Shown here one piece after another: positions 25,708 to 34,061 of a stretch of DNA of 64,000 bases (the stretch's first letter is position 1; each line of letters opens with the position of its first letter). The translations under genes and the position numbers were made by a program. The notes under the pieces are model-generated. The model made no database searches. It was not told the DNA's origin and worked only from the letters and a program-made list of their open reading frames with translations. Location of the stretch: positions 1 through 64,000 of the forward strand of contig NZ_JOFT01000036.1 in the NCBI RefSeq assembly GCF_000725805.1, written 5' to 3'. The stretch is from Streptomyces xanthophaeus. GTDB taxonomy: Bacteria > Actinomycetota > Actinomycetes > Streptomycetales > Streptomycetaceae.

Positions 25708-25841
25708 GCACCATTCCGCTCCGGAGGTAACTCAGGAGTGAGACGGACACAACATCGGGTGACGCCCAGGTGAATTGCGAGGGCGTCACCGGCCCGCAGG
25801 CGCTTCAAGATCGCGGACATCGGGAACGTACGATCGCGAAC

Positions 25842-26345
25842 GTGACATTCGCCCAAGGTTCGAAGAACTCTTCCCGCCGCGGCGGCCGCTCCTCCACCAT
25901 GGGCGGCATGCCCCTCAACGACATGCCGTGGTGGCGCTGGCGCAGCAACGTGCGCTCGGCGCTGCACATGCTTTCCGATCCGGCCTTCCACGAGGACACC
26001 TGGCTGGCCGGCGCCGAAGGGTACGGGGACGTCACGGACGCCGTGTACCGGCTCGTCGAGGACACCTGGCTCGACAGCTGGTCGGCCGAGAAGTACGTCG
26101 GCACGGTCCTGCGCGACTCCCAGGAGGCGGCCCTGGTCGACCTCGCCGTGCTGCGGGTGCTGCGGATCCTGCACCAGGTGGGCCCCGACGCGCCCGTCTC
26201 CGCCTACCTGGAGCACCACGCCTGGCCCGAGGCGGTACGGGCCGCGCGCGAGGCGCACGTACGGCTGGCGACGGCCGACGGGGAGGACCCGGACGTGCGG
26301 CCGAGTTCGCTGGAAGTGCTGAAGATCCTCACGCGCACGGTGTGA
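25842..26345 (+). CDS. Conserved hypothetical protein (SCO4402-like) upstream of purU
   Basis: A soluble protein of up to 167 residues with the distinctive core MPLNDMPWWRWRSNVRSALH, ending in SSLEVLKILTRTV. It is rich in Trp and in helices. From memory this family is conserved beside purU in streptomycetes. GTG 25842 or an internal ATG 25899 (MGGMPLND) may be the start; the second begins the conserved part. It lies 14 bases upstream of purU and is probably co-transcribed. Function is unknown. Confidence 0.65.
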   Translation: MTFAQGSKNSSRRGGRSSTMGGMPLNDMPWWRWRSNVRSALHMLSDPAFHEDTWLAGAEGYGDVTDAVYRLVEDTWLDSWSAEKYVGTVLRDSQEAALVDLAVLRVLRILHQVGPDAPVSAYLEHHAWPEAVRAAREAHVRLATADGEDPDVRPSSLEVLKILTRTV

Positions 26346-26359
26346 AAGGCTGTCGGGTC

Positions 26360-27244
26360 ATGAGCGACCCGCAGCCCGAGGCCCAGGCCCAGCCCCCCCA
26401 GCAGTACGTCCTTACCGTGTCCTGCCCCGACAAGCAGGGCATCGTCCACGCCGTGTCGAGCTACCTCTTCATGACCGGCTGCAACATCGTGGACAGCCAG
26501 CAGTTCGGAGACCGGGAGACCGGGCTCTTCTTCATGCGGGTGCACTTCGAGGCCGAGCCCGCGGTGACGGTGGACAAGCTGCGCGCGAGCTTCGCCGCGA
26601 TCGGCGACTCGTTCAAGATGGACTGGCAGATCCACCGCTCGGACGAGCGCATGCGGATCGTGCTCATGGTGTCGAAGTTCGGCCACTGCCTGAACGACCT
26701 GCTGTTCCGCTCGCGGATCGGGGCCCTGCCGGTCGAGATCGCGGCCGTGGTCTCCAACCACACCGACTTCGCGGAGCTGGTCGGCTCGTACGACGTCCCG
26801 TTCGTGCACATCCCGGTCACCAAGGACACGAAGGCGGCGGCGGAGGCCGAGCTGCTGGAGCTCGTGCGCTCCGAGAACGTCGAGCTGGTGGTGCTCGCCC
26901 GGTACATGCAGGTGCTGTCGGACACCCTCTGCAAGGAGCTGAGCGGGCGGATCATCAACATCCACCACTCGTTCCTGCCGAGCTTCAAGGGTGCGAAGCC
27001 GTACCACCAGGCGCATGCGCGCGGTGTGAAGCTGATCGGTGCGACCGCGCACTACGTGACGGCGGACCTCGACGAGGGGCCGATCATCGAGCAGGAGGTC
27101 GAGCGGGTCGGCCACGAGGTGACCCCGGACCAGCTGGTGGCGATCGGGCGCGACGTGGAGTGCCAGGCGCTGGCGCGGGCCGTGAAGTGGCACAGCGAGC
27201 ACCGTGTGCTGCTGAACGGGGCCCGGACGGTCGTCTTCGCCTGA
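26360..27244 (+). CDS. purU: Formyltetrahydrofolate deformylase
   Basis: A 294-residue enzyme hydrolysing 10-formyl-THF to THF and formate, balancing one-carbon pools. The N-terminal ACT domain covers about residues 13-95 (VLTVSCPDKQGIVHAVSSYL) and the formyltransferase-like domain follows, with INIHHSFLPSFKGAKPYHQAH and the catalytic Asp in VTADLDEGPIIEQ. ATG 26360 starts just before the conserved N-terminus. Length is normal for the family. Confidence 0.95.
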   Translation: MSDPQPEAQAQPPQQYVLTVSCPDKQGIVHAVSSYLFMTGCNIVDSQQFGDRETGLFFMRVHFEAEPAVTVDKLRASFAAIGDSFKMDWQIHRSDERMRIVLMVSKFGHCLNDLLFRSRIGALPVEIAAVVSNHTDFAELVGSYDVPFVHIPVTKDTKAAAEAELLELVRSENVELVVLARYMQVLSDTLCKELSGRIINIHHSFLPSFKGAKPYHQAHARGVKLIGATAHYVTADLDEGPIIEQEVERVGHEVTPDQLVAIGRDVECQALARAVKWHSEHRVLLNGARTVVFA

Positions 27245-27329
27245 TCCCCTCCGGGGCGGCCGGCGGTGCGGGGCGGCTTCGGTGCCCCGGCGGGGCCCGC
27301 GCCGGGGCCCGCGCCGGTCCAGGGCGTCC

Positions 27330-28583
27330 CTAGAGGTGGCTCAGGGAGGCGGCTGCGAAGAGGACGTCGCGGATGGCTTCGCGGTCGCCGTGCTGGCCCA
27401 CGGCCGCTTCCTCCGGGGAGATGTGCCCGGCGGCCAGCTGGCAGAACTCGATGCCGTCCAGGGCGATCTCCGCCACCGTCCGGTCCGGCGACGGCTTGGC
27501 CGCCGGGGAGTCCAGGGCGATGTCCCAGCCACCGCCGCCCGCGCCCTCGATCTCCAGGTGCAGGGTCCGGCCGGGCGCCCCCGCCGCGACCAGGCCCCGC
27601 GCGGGCGCCGCCAGACCCGTACGGCGCCGCTGGGCCAGTGCGCCCGGCAGGAGCCGGGCCGCCAGGTCGATCATCCCGTGCAGGTGCGGGCCGGACGGCG
27701 GCTCGTACGGGTAGTCCACCGCCTCCGCGATGTCCCAGGCGTGGACCCAGCACTCGAAGGCCCGCTCCAGGAAGGCGTCGCCGAGCGGCAGCCGGTAGCC
27801 GCCGTAGTCCACCCCGAGCTCCGCCACGCCCCGCCCGGCGAAGGACACCGTGCGCACCAGGGTGTGGCCCTGCTCCCGCCAGGGATCGCGGACGTGCCGG
27901 GTGGGCGGGTACGCCGACGCGTTCCAGTAGTGCTCCGTCCGCGCGGCCGGACCCGTGGGCGGCGCGTCCGGCCCGAGCGGGTCGTCCAGCCCCAGCGCGG
28001 TGGCGACCAGCCCGTCCACCGTCAGCAGGTGCCCGATCACCCCGGCCACCGTGGTCCGCTGCGACTGGCGCCGCTCCTCCTCGAACCACTTCAGCCGCAC
28101 CGGGGTGTGCCACTCCGAGTCCCCGAAGTCCTGGAGCAGCGCATCGAGCCGCGCCGTCTCCGTGTCGTACGGGTTCGCCCACACCGGGACCGGGATGCGG
28201 GCCGGCCGCTTGCCCAGGCAGTCCTCCAGCACCCGCGACCGCAGCAGCGGCTTGAGGTCCAGGGTCTCCTCGGGGTGCAGCAGCCCGACCGCGTCGCGCA
28301 GCCGCAGCGCCTCCTCCGCGCAGGGTGCGCACTCGGTGAGGTGGTTCTCCACCGCCTGCGTCTCTTCGGCGGAGCACGCGGCCAGCGCCCACGCGCCGAG
28401 CAGGGACTTCAGCACGGCGTGCGAGGGCGGCGGCGCGGGCGGCGCCACGGGCTCCGGATCCGGCAGCAGCCGCGGTGCGCGCTGCGGGTCCAGGTCGTCG
28501 GCGGCCGCGCGCGGTCCCGGTATCCGGGCCTGGCCGCCGGGACGCTCGTATCCGTCGTCGGGAGACTGGGCGGGGCCGTTCAT
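27330..28583 (-). CDS. Anti-sigma factor: zinc finger fused to mycothiol maleylpyruvate isomerase-like domain
   Basis: A 417-residue protein. After a Pro-rich leader there is a zf-HC2 zinc finger (VENHLTECAPCAEE, about residues 79-92). Next come a DinB/MDMPI N-domain (WFEEERRQSQRTTVAGVIGHLLTVDG) and an MDMPI C-terminal part (ECWVHAWDIAEAV). It has no membrane segment, unlike most anti-sigma factors, so it should act as a soluble ZAS protein. Overlap by 4 bases with the upstream ECF sigma gene marks it as that factor's regulator. The isomerase-like part suggests sensing of mycothiol or a small ligand, which is inference. Confidence 0.8.
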   Translation of the reverse strand: MNGPAQSPDDGYERPGGQARIPGPRAAADDLDPQRAPRLLPDPEPVAPPAPPPSHAVLKSLLGAWALAACSAEETQAVENHLTECAPCAEEALRLRDAVGLLHPEETLDLKPLLRSRVLEDCLGKRPARIPVPVWANPYDTETARLDALLQDFGDSEWHTPVRLKWFEEERRQSQRTTVAGVIGHLLTVDGLVATALGLDDPLGPDAPPTGPAARTEHYWNASAYPPTRHVRDPWREQGHTLVRTVSFAGRGVAELGVDYGGYRLPLGDAFLERAFECWVHAWDIAEAVDYPYEPPSGPHLHGMIDLAARLLPGALAQRRRTGLAAPARGLVAAGAPGRTLHLEIEGAGGGGWDIALDSPAAKPSPDRTVAEIALDGIEFCQLAAGHISPEEAAVGQHGDREAIRDVLFAAASLSHL

Positions 28584-29158
28584 CGGGGCGTCCCAAATTC
28601 GCGAGGGCCGTATCCGGGCCGGGAGGTGTCCTCCTGCGGGAGGGCGTTGGCGGTCGACAGGAGCTGGAGCCCGAGCCGCAGCCGGCGGCGCGCCTCGTCC
28701 TCGCTGATCTGGAGGTCGGCGGCGGCCTGCCGGTAGTCGCGCCGCTTGAAGTAGGCCAGTTCGAGCGCGGCCCGCAGCGGCGCGGGCATGGAGGTGACGA
28801 TGTAGTCCGCGCGTGCGGCGGCGTTGGCGCTGCGCACCTTCTGCTCCAGCTCCTCGCGGGAGCCGCGGCCCAGTTCGGCCTGGCGCAGCCGGGCCACGGC
28901 CTGGCCCTGGGTGATCCGGGCGACCCAGGAGCGCATGGAGCCCTGTTTGGGGTCGTAGGCGTCCGGGTTCTCCCAGATGTAGCCGAAGACCTCGCGGGTG
29001 ATCCGGTCCGCGGCCTTCTCGTCGCCCAGCACCCGGTGCGCGAGGCTGTGCACGAGCGAGGCGAAGCGGTCGTACAGCTCCCCGAGCGCGGCGGCCTCGC
29101 CGCGGGCGAGCCGCTGTTGCATGCGGCGGTCCCAGCGCGGTGGTACGTCCTTAGGCAT
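28580..29158 (-). CDS. ECF RNA polymerase sigma factor
   Basis: A 192-residue ECF sigma factor. Region 2 spans LGELYDRFASLVHSLAHRVLGDEKAADRITREVFGYIW and region 4 contains FKRRDYRQAAADLQISEDEARRRLRLGLQLL. I link it from memory with the ECF39-type pair near purU in S. coelicolor. ATG 29158 is used with GGGGGC upstream; the frame stays open further upstream but without family similarity. The anti-sigma gene follows, coupled by a 4-base overlap. Confidence 0.85.
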   Translation of the reverse strand: MPKDVPPRWDRRMQQRLARGEAAALGELYDRFASLVHSLAHRVLGDEKAADRITREVFGYIWENPDAYDPKQGSMRSWVARITQGQAVARLRQAELGRGSREELEQKVRSANAAARADYIVTSMPAPLRAALELAYFKRRDYRQAAADLQISEDEARRRLRLGLQLLSTANALPQEDTSRPGYGPREFGTPR

Positions 29159-29458
29159 CAGTGCCCCCAGCCGTGTGTCGACGCAACGAATGTAGTGGGC
29201 ACATGGGGGCAGGCGCCCGTTTTGAGAGAACCTCGTCCAGGAAAGGTGCCGTGCGTGATAGGAGCGTGGCAGGGCGTGAACAGTGGTGCGGCCACCGGTG
29301 GATGGGCACAGGTGTGCGCGCCCCGCCGCGCTCCCCGTGCGCGGGTTCGATGCGGCCACCTGCTTGACCGCTTCGCTTAACGCGCAGGCCACCGAGGCCG
29401 TACGCTCCTGCCTTGTCTTGATCTGAACCCACCGCACATGTGAAGGCGGAACGCCGAA
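29159..29458. other. Divergent intergenic region, ECF sigma / EF-hand gene
   Basis: About 300 bases of lower GC contain the promoters of the minus-strand sigma gene and the plus-strand EF-hand gene. No clear palindrome or ECF-type GGAAC/GTC pair was identified by eye. Confidence 0.5.
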
Positions 29459-29977
29459 ATGGACAGCGCAGAATACGAGCGCAAGATCGCCGCCCGATTC
29501 GCCACCTTCGACCAGGACGGGTCCGGCTATATCGACCGGGAGGACTTCAGTACGGCTGCGAAGGCCGTGCTGGCCGAATTCGGCACCGCCGCCCGGTCGG
29601 ACAAGGGCCAGGCCGTCTTCGCGGGCGCCGAGGCGTTCTGGCAGGGGATGGCCGGCATCGCGGACGTCGACGGGGACCAGCGGGTGTCCCGCGAGGAGTT
29701 CATCACCGGGGCGGCGAAGCGGCTGCGGGACAGCCCGGACCGGTTCGCCGAGATCGCGCGGCCGTTCCTGCGGGCCGTGATCGCGGTGGCGGACGAGGAC
29801 GGGGCCGGGGCGTCGCCGCCGGCCACCGCGCGGGTCCTGCGGGTCCTGGGGACCGCGCCGGAGCTGGCCGTGCAGGTGGCGGCGGCGCTGGACACCGACG
29901 GCGACGGCCGGATCTCGGAGGAGGAGATCCTGGCGGCGTTCGCGGGCTACTGCGGGGTGGAGGCCCCGGACGCGTAG
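29459..29977 (+). CDS. EF-hand calcium-binding protein
   Basis: A 172-residue soluble protein with four EF-hand positions. Loops 1 (DQDGSGYIDRED), 2 (DVDGDQRVSREE) and 4 (DTDGDGRISEEE) have the full set of acidic ligands. Loop 3 (DEDGAGASPPAT) has lost its second half and the bidentate Glu and is unlikely to bind. The layout matches calsymin- or sarcoplasmic-type streptomycete calcium buffers (Cab proteins). ATG 29459 follows GGCGGAACGCCGAA. Confidence 0.88.
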   Translation: MDSAEYERKIAARFATFDQDGSGYIDREDFSTAAKAVLAEFGTAARSDKGQAVFAGAEAFWQGMAGIADVDGDQRVSREEFITGAAKRLRDSPDRFAEIARPFLRAVIAVADEDGAGASPPATARVLRVLGTAPELAVQVAAALDTDGDGRISEEEILAAFAGYCGVEAPDA

Positions 29978-30004
29978 CGCCCGTTCCCGGTGCTGTGACC
30001 GGTA

Positions 30005-31579
30005 CTAGCCCGCGGCTGCCCGGCTGTAGCGGTCGCGGAGCTGGTACTTCAGGACCTTGCGGAGGGCCTCGTTGCGGGGGAGCGCCTCCAGGAGTTCCAG
30101 CTGCTCCGGCAGTTTGTGGGTGGCCAGGCCCTGGGTGCGCAGGTACGCCGCGATCTGGGGCAGGGTCAGCGGGGCTGCTCCCGGGGGTTGTTCGACCACG
30201 GCGCAGACGCGTTCGCCGCGGTCCGCGTCCGGGAGGCCGATGACCGCGACGTCGGCGATGCCCGGGAGCTGGTGGAGCAGGTCCTCGATCTCCTTGGCGG
30301 AGATGTTCTCGCCCTTGCGGATGATGACGTCCTTGCTGCGGCCGGTGAGGACCAGGTAGCCGTCCTGCGTGAGGTGGCCTAGGTCGCCGGTGATCAGGTA
30401 GCCGTCGGCGTCGAAGACCTCCGCGGAGCGGTCCGGGTCCAGGTAGCCCCGGCAGACCGCCTCTCCGCGCAGGCGCACCTCGCCGTCGGTGTCCGGGGGC
30501 AGCGGGGTGCCGTCCGGGGCCGTGATGCGGATGGACATGCCGGCCGGGGGGCGGCCCTCGGTGGCCGCCAGGTTCTCCGCGGTGTCGTCGGGGGCGCCCA
30601 TGGTGATCATCGGGACCTCGGTCATGCCGTAGCCGTGGGTCAGCTGGCAGCCCAGCTCGCGGACGACCGCGTGGTAGATCTCCGGCGGTTTGGGGGCCCC
30701 GCCGCCCGCCAGGAGGCGCAGGGTGGGGATGAGCGGGACGTCCGGGGCCTTGCGCTGCTCGGTGAGGAACATGGAGTAGAAGGCGGTCGAGCCGCCGGCC
30801 ACCGTGACCCCGTGGCGGCGGTAGCCGTCCAGGGCCGCGGGCATGGCGAACTTCTCGAAGAGGACCGCGGGGAAGCCGTACAGGAGCAGCATCACCAGGT
30901 AGTCCGGGCCGCCTATGTGCGCGTACGGGAAGGCGATCGACCCCGTGTCCGACGGGGTCAGGCGCAGGGCGTGGGCGAGGCAGGAGCCGCCCGCGATCAG
31001 GGACCGGTCGGTGTGCAGGACGCCCTTGGGGTCGGAGGTCGTGCCGGAGGTCCAGTAGATCCACCGGACGTCGGTGCCGTCGGCGGGGGGCGGCGGGAGG
31101 ACGGCGGGGTCGCCGTCGGGCAGGTCCTCGTAGGCCTCGAAGACCCCGCGCGCGCCGAGGCGGGCGGCCATCGCGGTGTGGTCGTGGCCCCGCCAGACGC
31201 CGGGTACGGCGAAGAACTCGGCCTTGGACTCGCGCAGCGCGAAGCCGACCTCCCGGTCCCGGTAGAAGGGGATGACGGGGGACTGGACGGCGCCGATGCG
31301 GGCCAGGGCGGCTGAGAGCAGCACCGTCTCGATGCGGGTGGGCAGCTGCCAGGCGACGACCGTGCCGGGGCGCACGCCCGTGCCGTACAGGCCCGCGGCG
31401 ACGCGTTCGGCGCGGTCGTGGAGTGCGCCGAAGGTCAGGCGGCGGTCGGCGGACGGGTCCGCCGGGGGCTCGTCGGCGGCCTCGATGAGGACGGTGGCGT
31501 CCGGGGTCAGCGCGGCGCGGCGGGCGATCAGTTCCCACAGGGTCGCGGACCGGCTCAGTTCCGTGGCGGTGTCCGTCAT
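30005..31579 (-). CDS. Acyl-CoA synthetase (AMP-forming, FadD-like)
   Basis: A 524-residue class I adenylate-forming ligase that would activate a carboxylic acid to its CoA thioester, the entry step of the catabolic region. Motifs seen are the P-loop YWTSGTTSDPKGV, the GYGMTEVP aromatic/Thr-Glu motif, YLITGDLG, and the hinge RSKDVIIRKGENI. The C-terminal catalytic Lys lies in RNEALRKVLKYQLRDRY. Size resembles cyclohexanecarboxylate- or short/branched-acid CoA ligases, but substrate is unproven. GGGAGG precedes the ATG. Operator A lies 27 bases upstream. Confidence 0.88.
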   Translation of the reverse strand: MTDTATELSRSATLWELIARRAALTPDATVLIEAADEPPADPSADRRLTFGALHDRAERVAAGLYGTGVRPGTVVAWQLPTRIETVLLSAALARIGAVQSPVIPFYRDREVGFALRESKAEFFAVPGVWRGHDHTAMAARLGARGVFEAYEDLPDGDPAVLPPPPADGTDVRWIYWTSGTTSDPKGVLHTDRSLIAGGSCLAHALRLTPSDTGSIAFPYAHIGGPDYLVMLLLYGFPAVLFEKFAMPAALDGYRRHGVTVAGGSTAFYSMFLTEQRKAPDVPLIPTLRLLAGGGAPKPPEIYHAVVRELGCQLTHGYGMTEVPMITMGAPDDTAENLAATEGRPPAGMSIRITAPDGTPLPPDTDGEVRLRGEAVCRGYLDPDRSAEVFDADGYLITGDLGHLTQDGYLVLTGRSKDVIIRKGENISAKEIEDLLHQLPGIADVAVIGLPDADRGERVCAVVEQPPGAAPLTLPQIAAYLRTQGLATHKLPEQLELLEALPRNEALRKVLKYQLRDRYSRAAAG

Positions 31580-31605
31580 CCCGGACCTCCCGTTGGCCGA
31601 AGTAG

Positions 31606-31620
31606 CTGACGGATAGTCAG
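31606..31620. promoter_or_regulatory. Operator A: CTGACGGATAGTCAG
   Basis: A member of the 15-bp palindrome family CTGACGNNNCGTCAG, with one fixed position changed. It lies 27 bases upstream of the CoA-ligase start (minus strand) and within the divergent region shared with the amidohydrolase. Confidence 0.75.
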
Positions 31621-31683
31621 ATCAAGCGGAGAGCGTAGGGCGCCGACGCTTGCCGGTCCAGAGGTGGCGGGGCTAGCTTGTTT

Positions 31684-31698
31684 CTGACGATCCATCAG
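31684..31698. promoter_or_regulatory. Operator B: CTGACGATCCATCAG
   Basis: The same 15-bp palindrome family, one fixed position changed, 16 bases before the amidohydrolase ATG. Its centre is 78 bases from operator A, so both divergent transcripts carry their own site. Confidence 0.75.
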
Positions 31699-31713
31699 AT
31701 TGAGGAGACGGTC

Positions 31714-32907
31714 ATGGAACTGGATTTGCCTCGGATCATCAGCGTCGACGACCACGTGATCGAGCCCGCCCACCTCTTCGACGTCTGGCTGCCGGCCAAG
31801 TACCGCGACCGCGGACCCAAGCCCCTCACCGCGGGCATCGGCGAGCTGGCGTACACGGGCGGCAAGTACGTGATCACCATGGACCCCGACGGCCCGCCCA
31901 CCGACTGGTGGATCTACGAGGACCTGAAGTTCCCGTACAAGCGCAACATCGCCGCCGTCGGCTTCGACCGGGACGACATGACCCTGGAGGGGATCACCCG
32001 CGAGGAGATGCGCCGCGGCTGCTGGGACCCCAAGGCACGGCTGCTCGACATGGACCTCAACCACGTCGAGGCGTCCCTGTGCTTCCCGACCTTCCCGCGC
32101 TTCTGCGGCCAGACCTTCGCCGAGGCCCACGACAAGGAAGTGGCGCTCGCCTGCGTGCGCGCCTACAACGACTGGATGGTCGAGGAGTGGTGCGGCGACA
32201 GCGGCGGCCGGCTCATCCCGCTGTGCATCATCCCCCTGTGGGACATCGACCTCGCCGTCGCCGAGATCCGGCGCAACGCGGCCCGCGGGGTCCGCGCGGT
32301 CACCTTCTCCGAGATCCCGACCTACCTCGGACTGCCGTCCATCCACTCCGGCTACTGGGACCCCTTCTTCGCCGTCTGCCAGGAGACCGGCACGGTGGTC
32401 AACATGCACATCGGGTCCAGCTCGCAGATGCCCGCGGCCTCCCCCGACGCACCGCCCGCGGTCCAGGCCGCGCTCAGCTTCAACAACGCCATGGCCTCGA
32501 TGATGGACTTCCTCTTCAGCGGGGTCCTGGTGAAGTTCCCGACGCTCAAGCTCGCCTACAGCGAGGGCCAGATGGGCTGGATCCCGTACGCCCTCGAACG
32601 CGCCGACGACGTGTGGCGCGAGCACCGCGCCTGGGGCGGGGTCAAGGACCTGATCCCCGAGCCGCCGTCCACCTACTACTACCGGCAGATGTTCTGCTGC
32701 TTCTTCCGCGACAAGCACGGGATCGCCTCGCTCGACGTGGTGGGCCGCGACAACGCCACCTTCGAGACCGACTACCCGCACGTGGACTCGACCTTCCCGC
32801 ACACCAAGGAGGTCGCCCTCGACCACGTGAAGGGCCTCGACGAGGAGACCGTCTACAAACTGATGCGCGGCAACGCCATCCGCATGCTCGGCCTGGACCT
32901 GACCTGA
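31714..32907 (+). CDS. Amidohydrolase-family metal-dependent hydrolase/decarboxylase (ACMSD-like)
   Basis: A 397-residue TIM-barrel enzyme of the amidohydrolase_2 type. ISVDDHVIEP near the N-terminus stands at the HxH-like metal site (DDH, as in several actinobacterial members). VNMHIGSSSQMP supplies a metal-site His and FETDYPHVDSTFP the catalytic Asp. Members hydrolyse or decarboxylate cyclic compounds; in this context ring opening or decarboxylation of a CoA-linked or free ring acid is plausible but inferred. GAGGAGA lies upstream of ATG 31714. One-base overlap (TGATG) couples it to the next gene. Confidence 0.8.
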   Translation: MELDLPRIISVDDHVIEPAHLFDVWLPAKYRDRGPKPLTAGIGELAYTGGKYVITMDPDGPPTDWWIYEDLKFPYKRNIAAVGFDRDDMTLEGITREEMRRGCWDPKARLLDMDLNHVEASLCFPTFPRFCGQTFAEAHDKEVALACVRAYNDWMVEEWCGDSGGRLIPLCIIPLWDIDLAVAEIRRNAARGVRAVTFSEIPTYLGLPSIHSGYWDPFFAVCQETGTVVNMHIGSSSQMPAASPDAPPAVQAALSFNNAMASMMDFLFSGVLVKFPTLKLAYSEGQMGWIPYALERADDVWREHRAWGGVKDLIPEPPSTYYYRQMFCCFFRDKHGIASLDVVGRDNATFETDYPHVDSTFPHTKEVALDHVKGLDEETVYKLMRGNAIRMLGLDLT

Positions 32908-34061
32908 TGGACCTGACGTACACGCAGGAGGAACGGGAGTTCCGCGCCCGCCTGCGCGAGTGGCTCGCCAAGGCCCTGCCCGAGCTGCCCGCCAGGCCCT
33001 CACCGGACGACTGGCCGGGGCGGCGGGCCTACGACCTCGGCTGGCAGCGCAGGCTGTACGAGGCCGGGTACGCGGGCCTGCACTGGCCCGTGGACGCCGG
33101 CGGGCGCGGAGCCACCCCGACCCAGCACCTGATCTTCCTGGAGGAGACCGAGCGCGCGGGTGCCCCGTACGTCGGTGCGAACTTCGTCGGCCTGCTGCAC
33201 GCCGGGCCGACCGTCGCCGCCGAGGGCACGGCCGAGCAGCGCTCGCGCTGGCTGCCGCCGGTGCTGCGCGGCGACGAGGTGTGGTGCCAGGGCTTCAGCG
33301 AACCGGACGCGGGCTCCGACCTGGCCGCCCTGCGCACCCGGGCGGTGCGCGACGGCGACGAGTACGTGATCACCGGGTCGAAGATCTGGACCTCGCACGC
33401 CGAGGTCGCCGACTGGTGCGAACTGCTGGTCCGCACGGACCCCGACGCGCCCAAGCACCGGGGCATCAGCTGGCTGGCCATGCGGATGGACGCGCCGGGC
33501 GTGACGGTCCGGCCGCTGCGCACGCTCGCCGGGTCCACCGAGTTCGCGCAGGTGTTCCTCGACGGGGTACGGGTCCCGGTCGCCGACCGGGTCGGCGCGG
33601 AGAACGACGGCTGGCGGGTCACCATGGTCACCCTGTCCTTCGAACGGGGCACCGCCTTCGTCGGGGAGGTCGTGGCCTGCCGCCGCACCCTGGCCGCCCT
33701 CGCCCGCCGGGCCAGGGCCAACGGCCGCTGGGACGACCCGGTGCTGCGGCGCAGGCTCGGGCGGCTGTACGGGGAGTTCGGCGCGCTGTGGCGCCTGACG
33801 CAGTGGAACGTCAGCGAGGCGGAGAGCTCGGGCGGGGTCCCGGGCACCGGCGGATCCGTCTTCAAGCTGGCCTACTCGCACGCCCGCCAGGAGCTCTACG
33901 ACACGGCCGCGGAGGTCCTGGGACCCGAGTCCCTCTCGCTGGAGGAGGAGTGGGCGCTGGAGCGCCTGTCCTCGCTCTCGTACACCATCGCGGCGGGCAC
34001 CTCGCAGATCCAGCAGAACATCGTCGCCGAGCGCATCCTCGGCCTCCCGAAGGGCCGGTGA
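32907..34061 (+). CDS. Acyl-CoA dehydrogenase, alpha-type subunit
   Basis: A 384-residue flavoprotein with the FAD/substrate signature (WCQGFSEPDAGSDLAALRT), IWTSHAEVADWCELLVRT, and a C-terminal AAGTSQIQQNIVAERILGLP. This is the pattern of the FAD-loaded partner in alpha2beta2 dehydrogenases such as ChsE1-ChsE2 of steroid side-chain oxidation. It would oxidise an acyl-CoA to its 2-enoyl-CoA. The next gene encodes the smaller partner, overlapping by 4 bases. Confidence 0.85.
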   Translation: MDLTYTQEEREFRARLREWLAKALPELPARPSPDDWPGRRAYDLGWQRRLYEAGYAGLHWPVDAGGRGATPTQHLIFLEETERAGAPYVGANFVGLLHAGPTVAAEGTAEQRSRWLPPVLRGDEVWCQGFSEPDAGSDLAALRTRAVRDGDEYVITGSKIWTSHAEVADWCELLVRTDPDAPKHRGISWLAMRMDAPGVTVRPLRTLAGSTEFAQVFLDGVRVPVADRVGAENDGWRVTMVTLSFERGTAFVGEVVACRRTLAALARRARANGRWDDPVLRRRLGRLYGEFGALWRLTQWNVSEAESSGGVPGTGGSVFKLAYSHARQELYDTAAEVLGPESLSLEEEWALERLSSLSYTIAAGTSQIQQNIVAERILGLPKGR

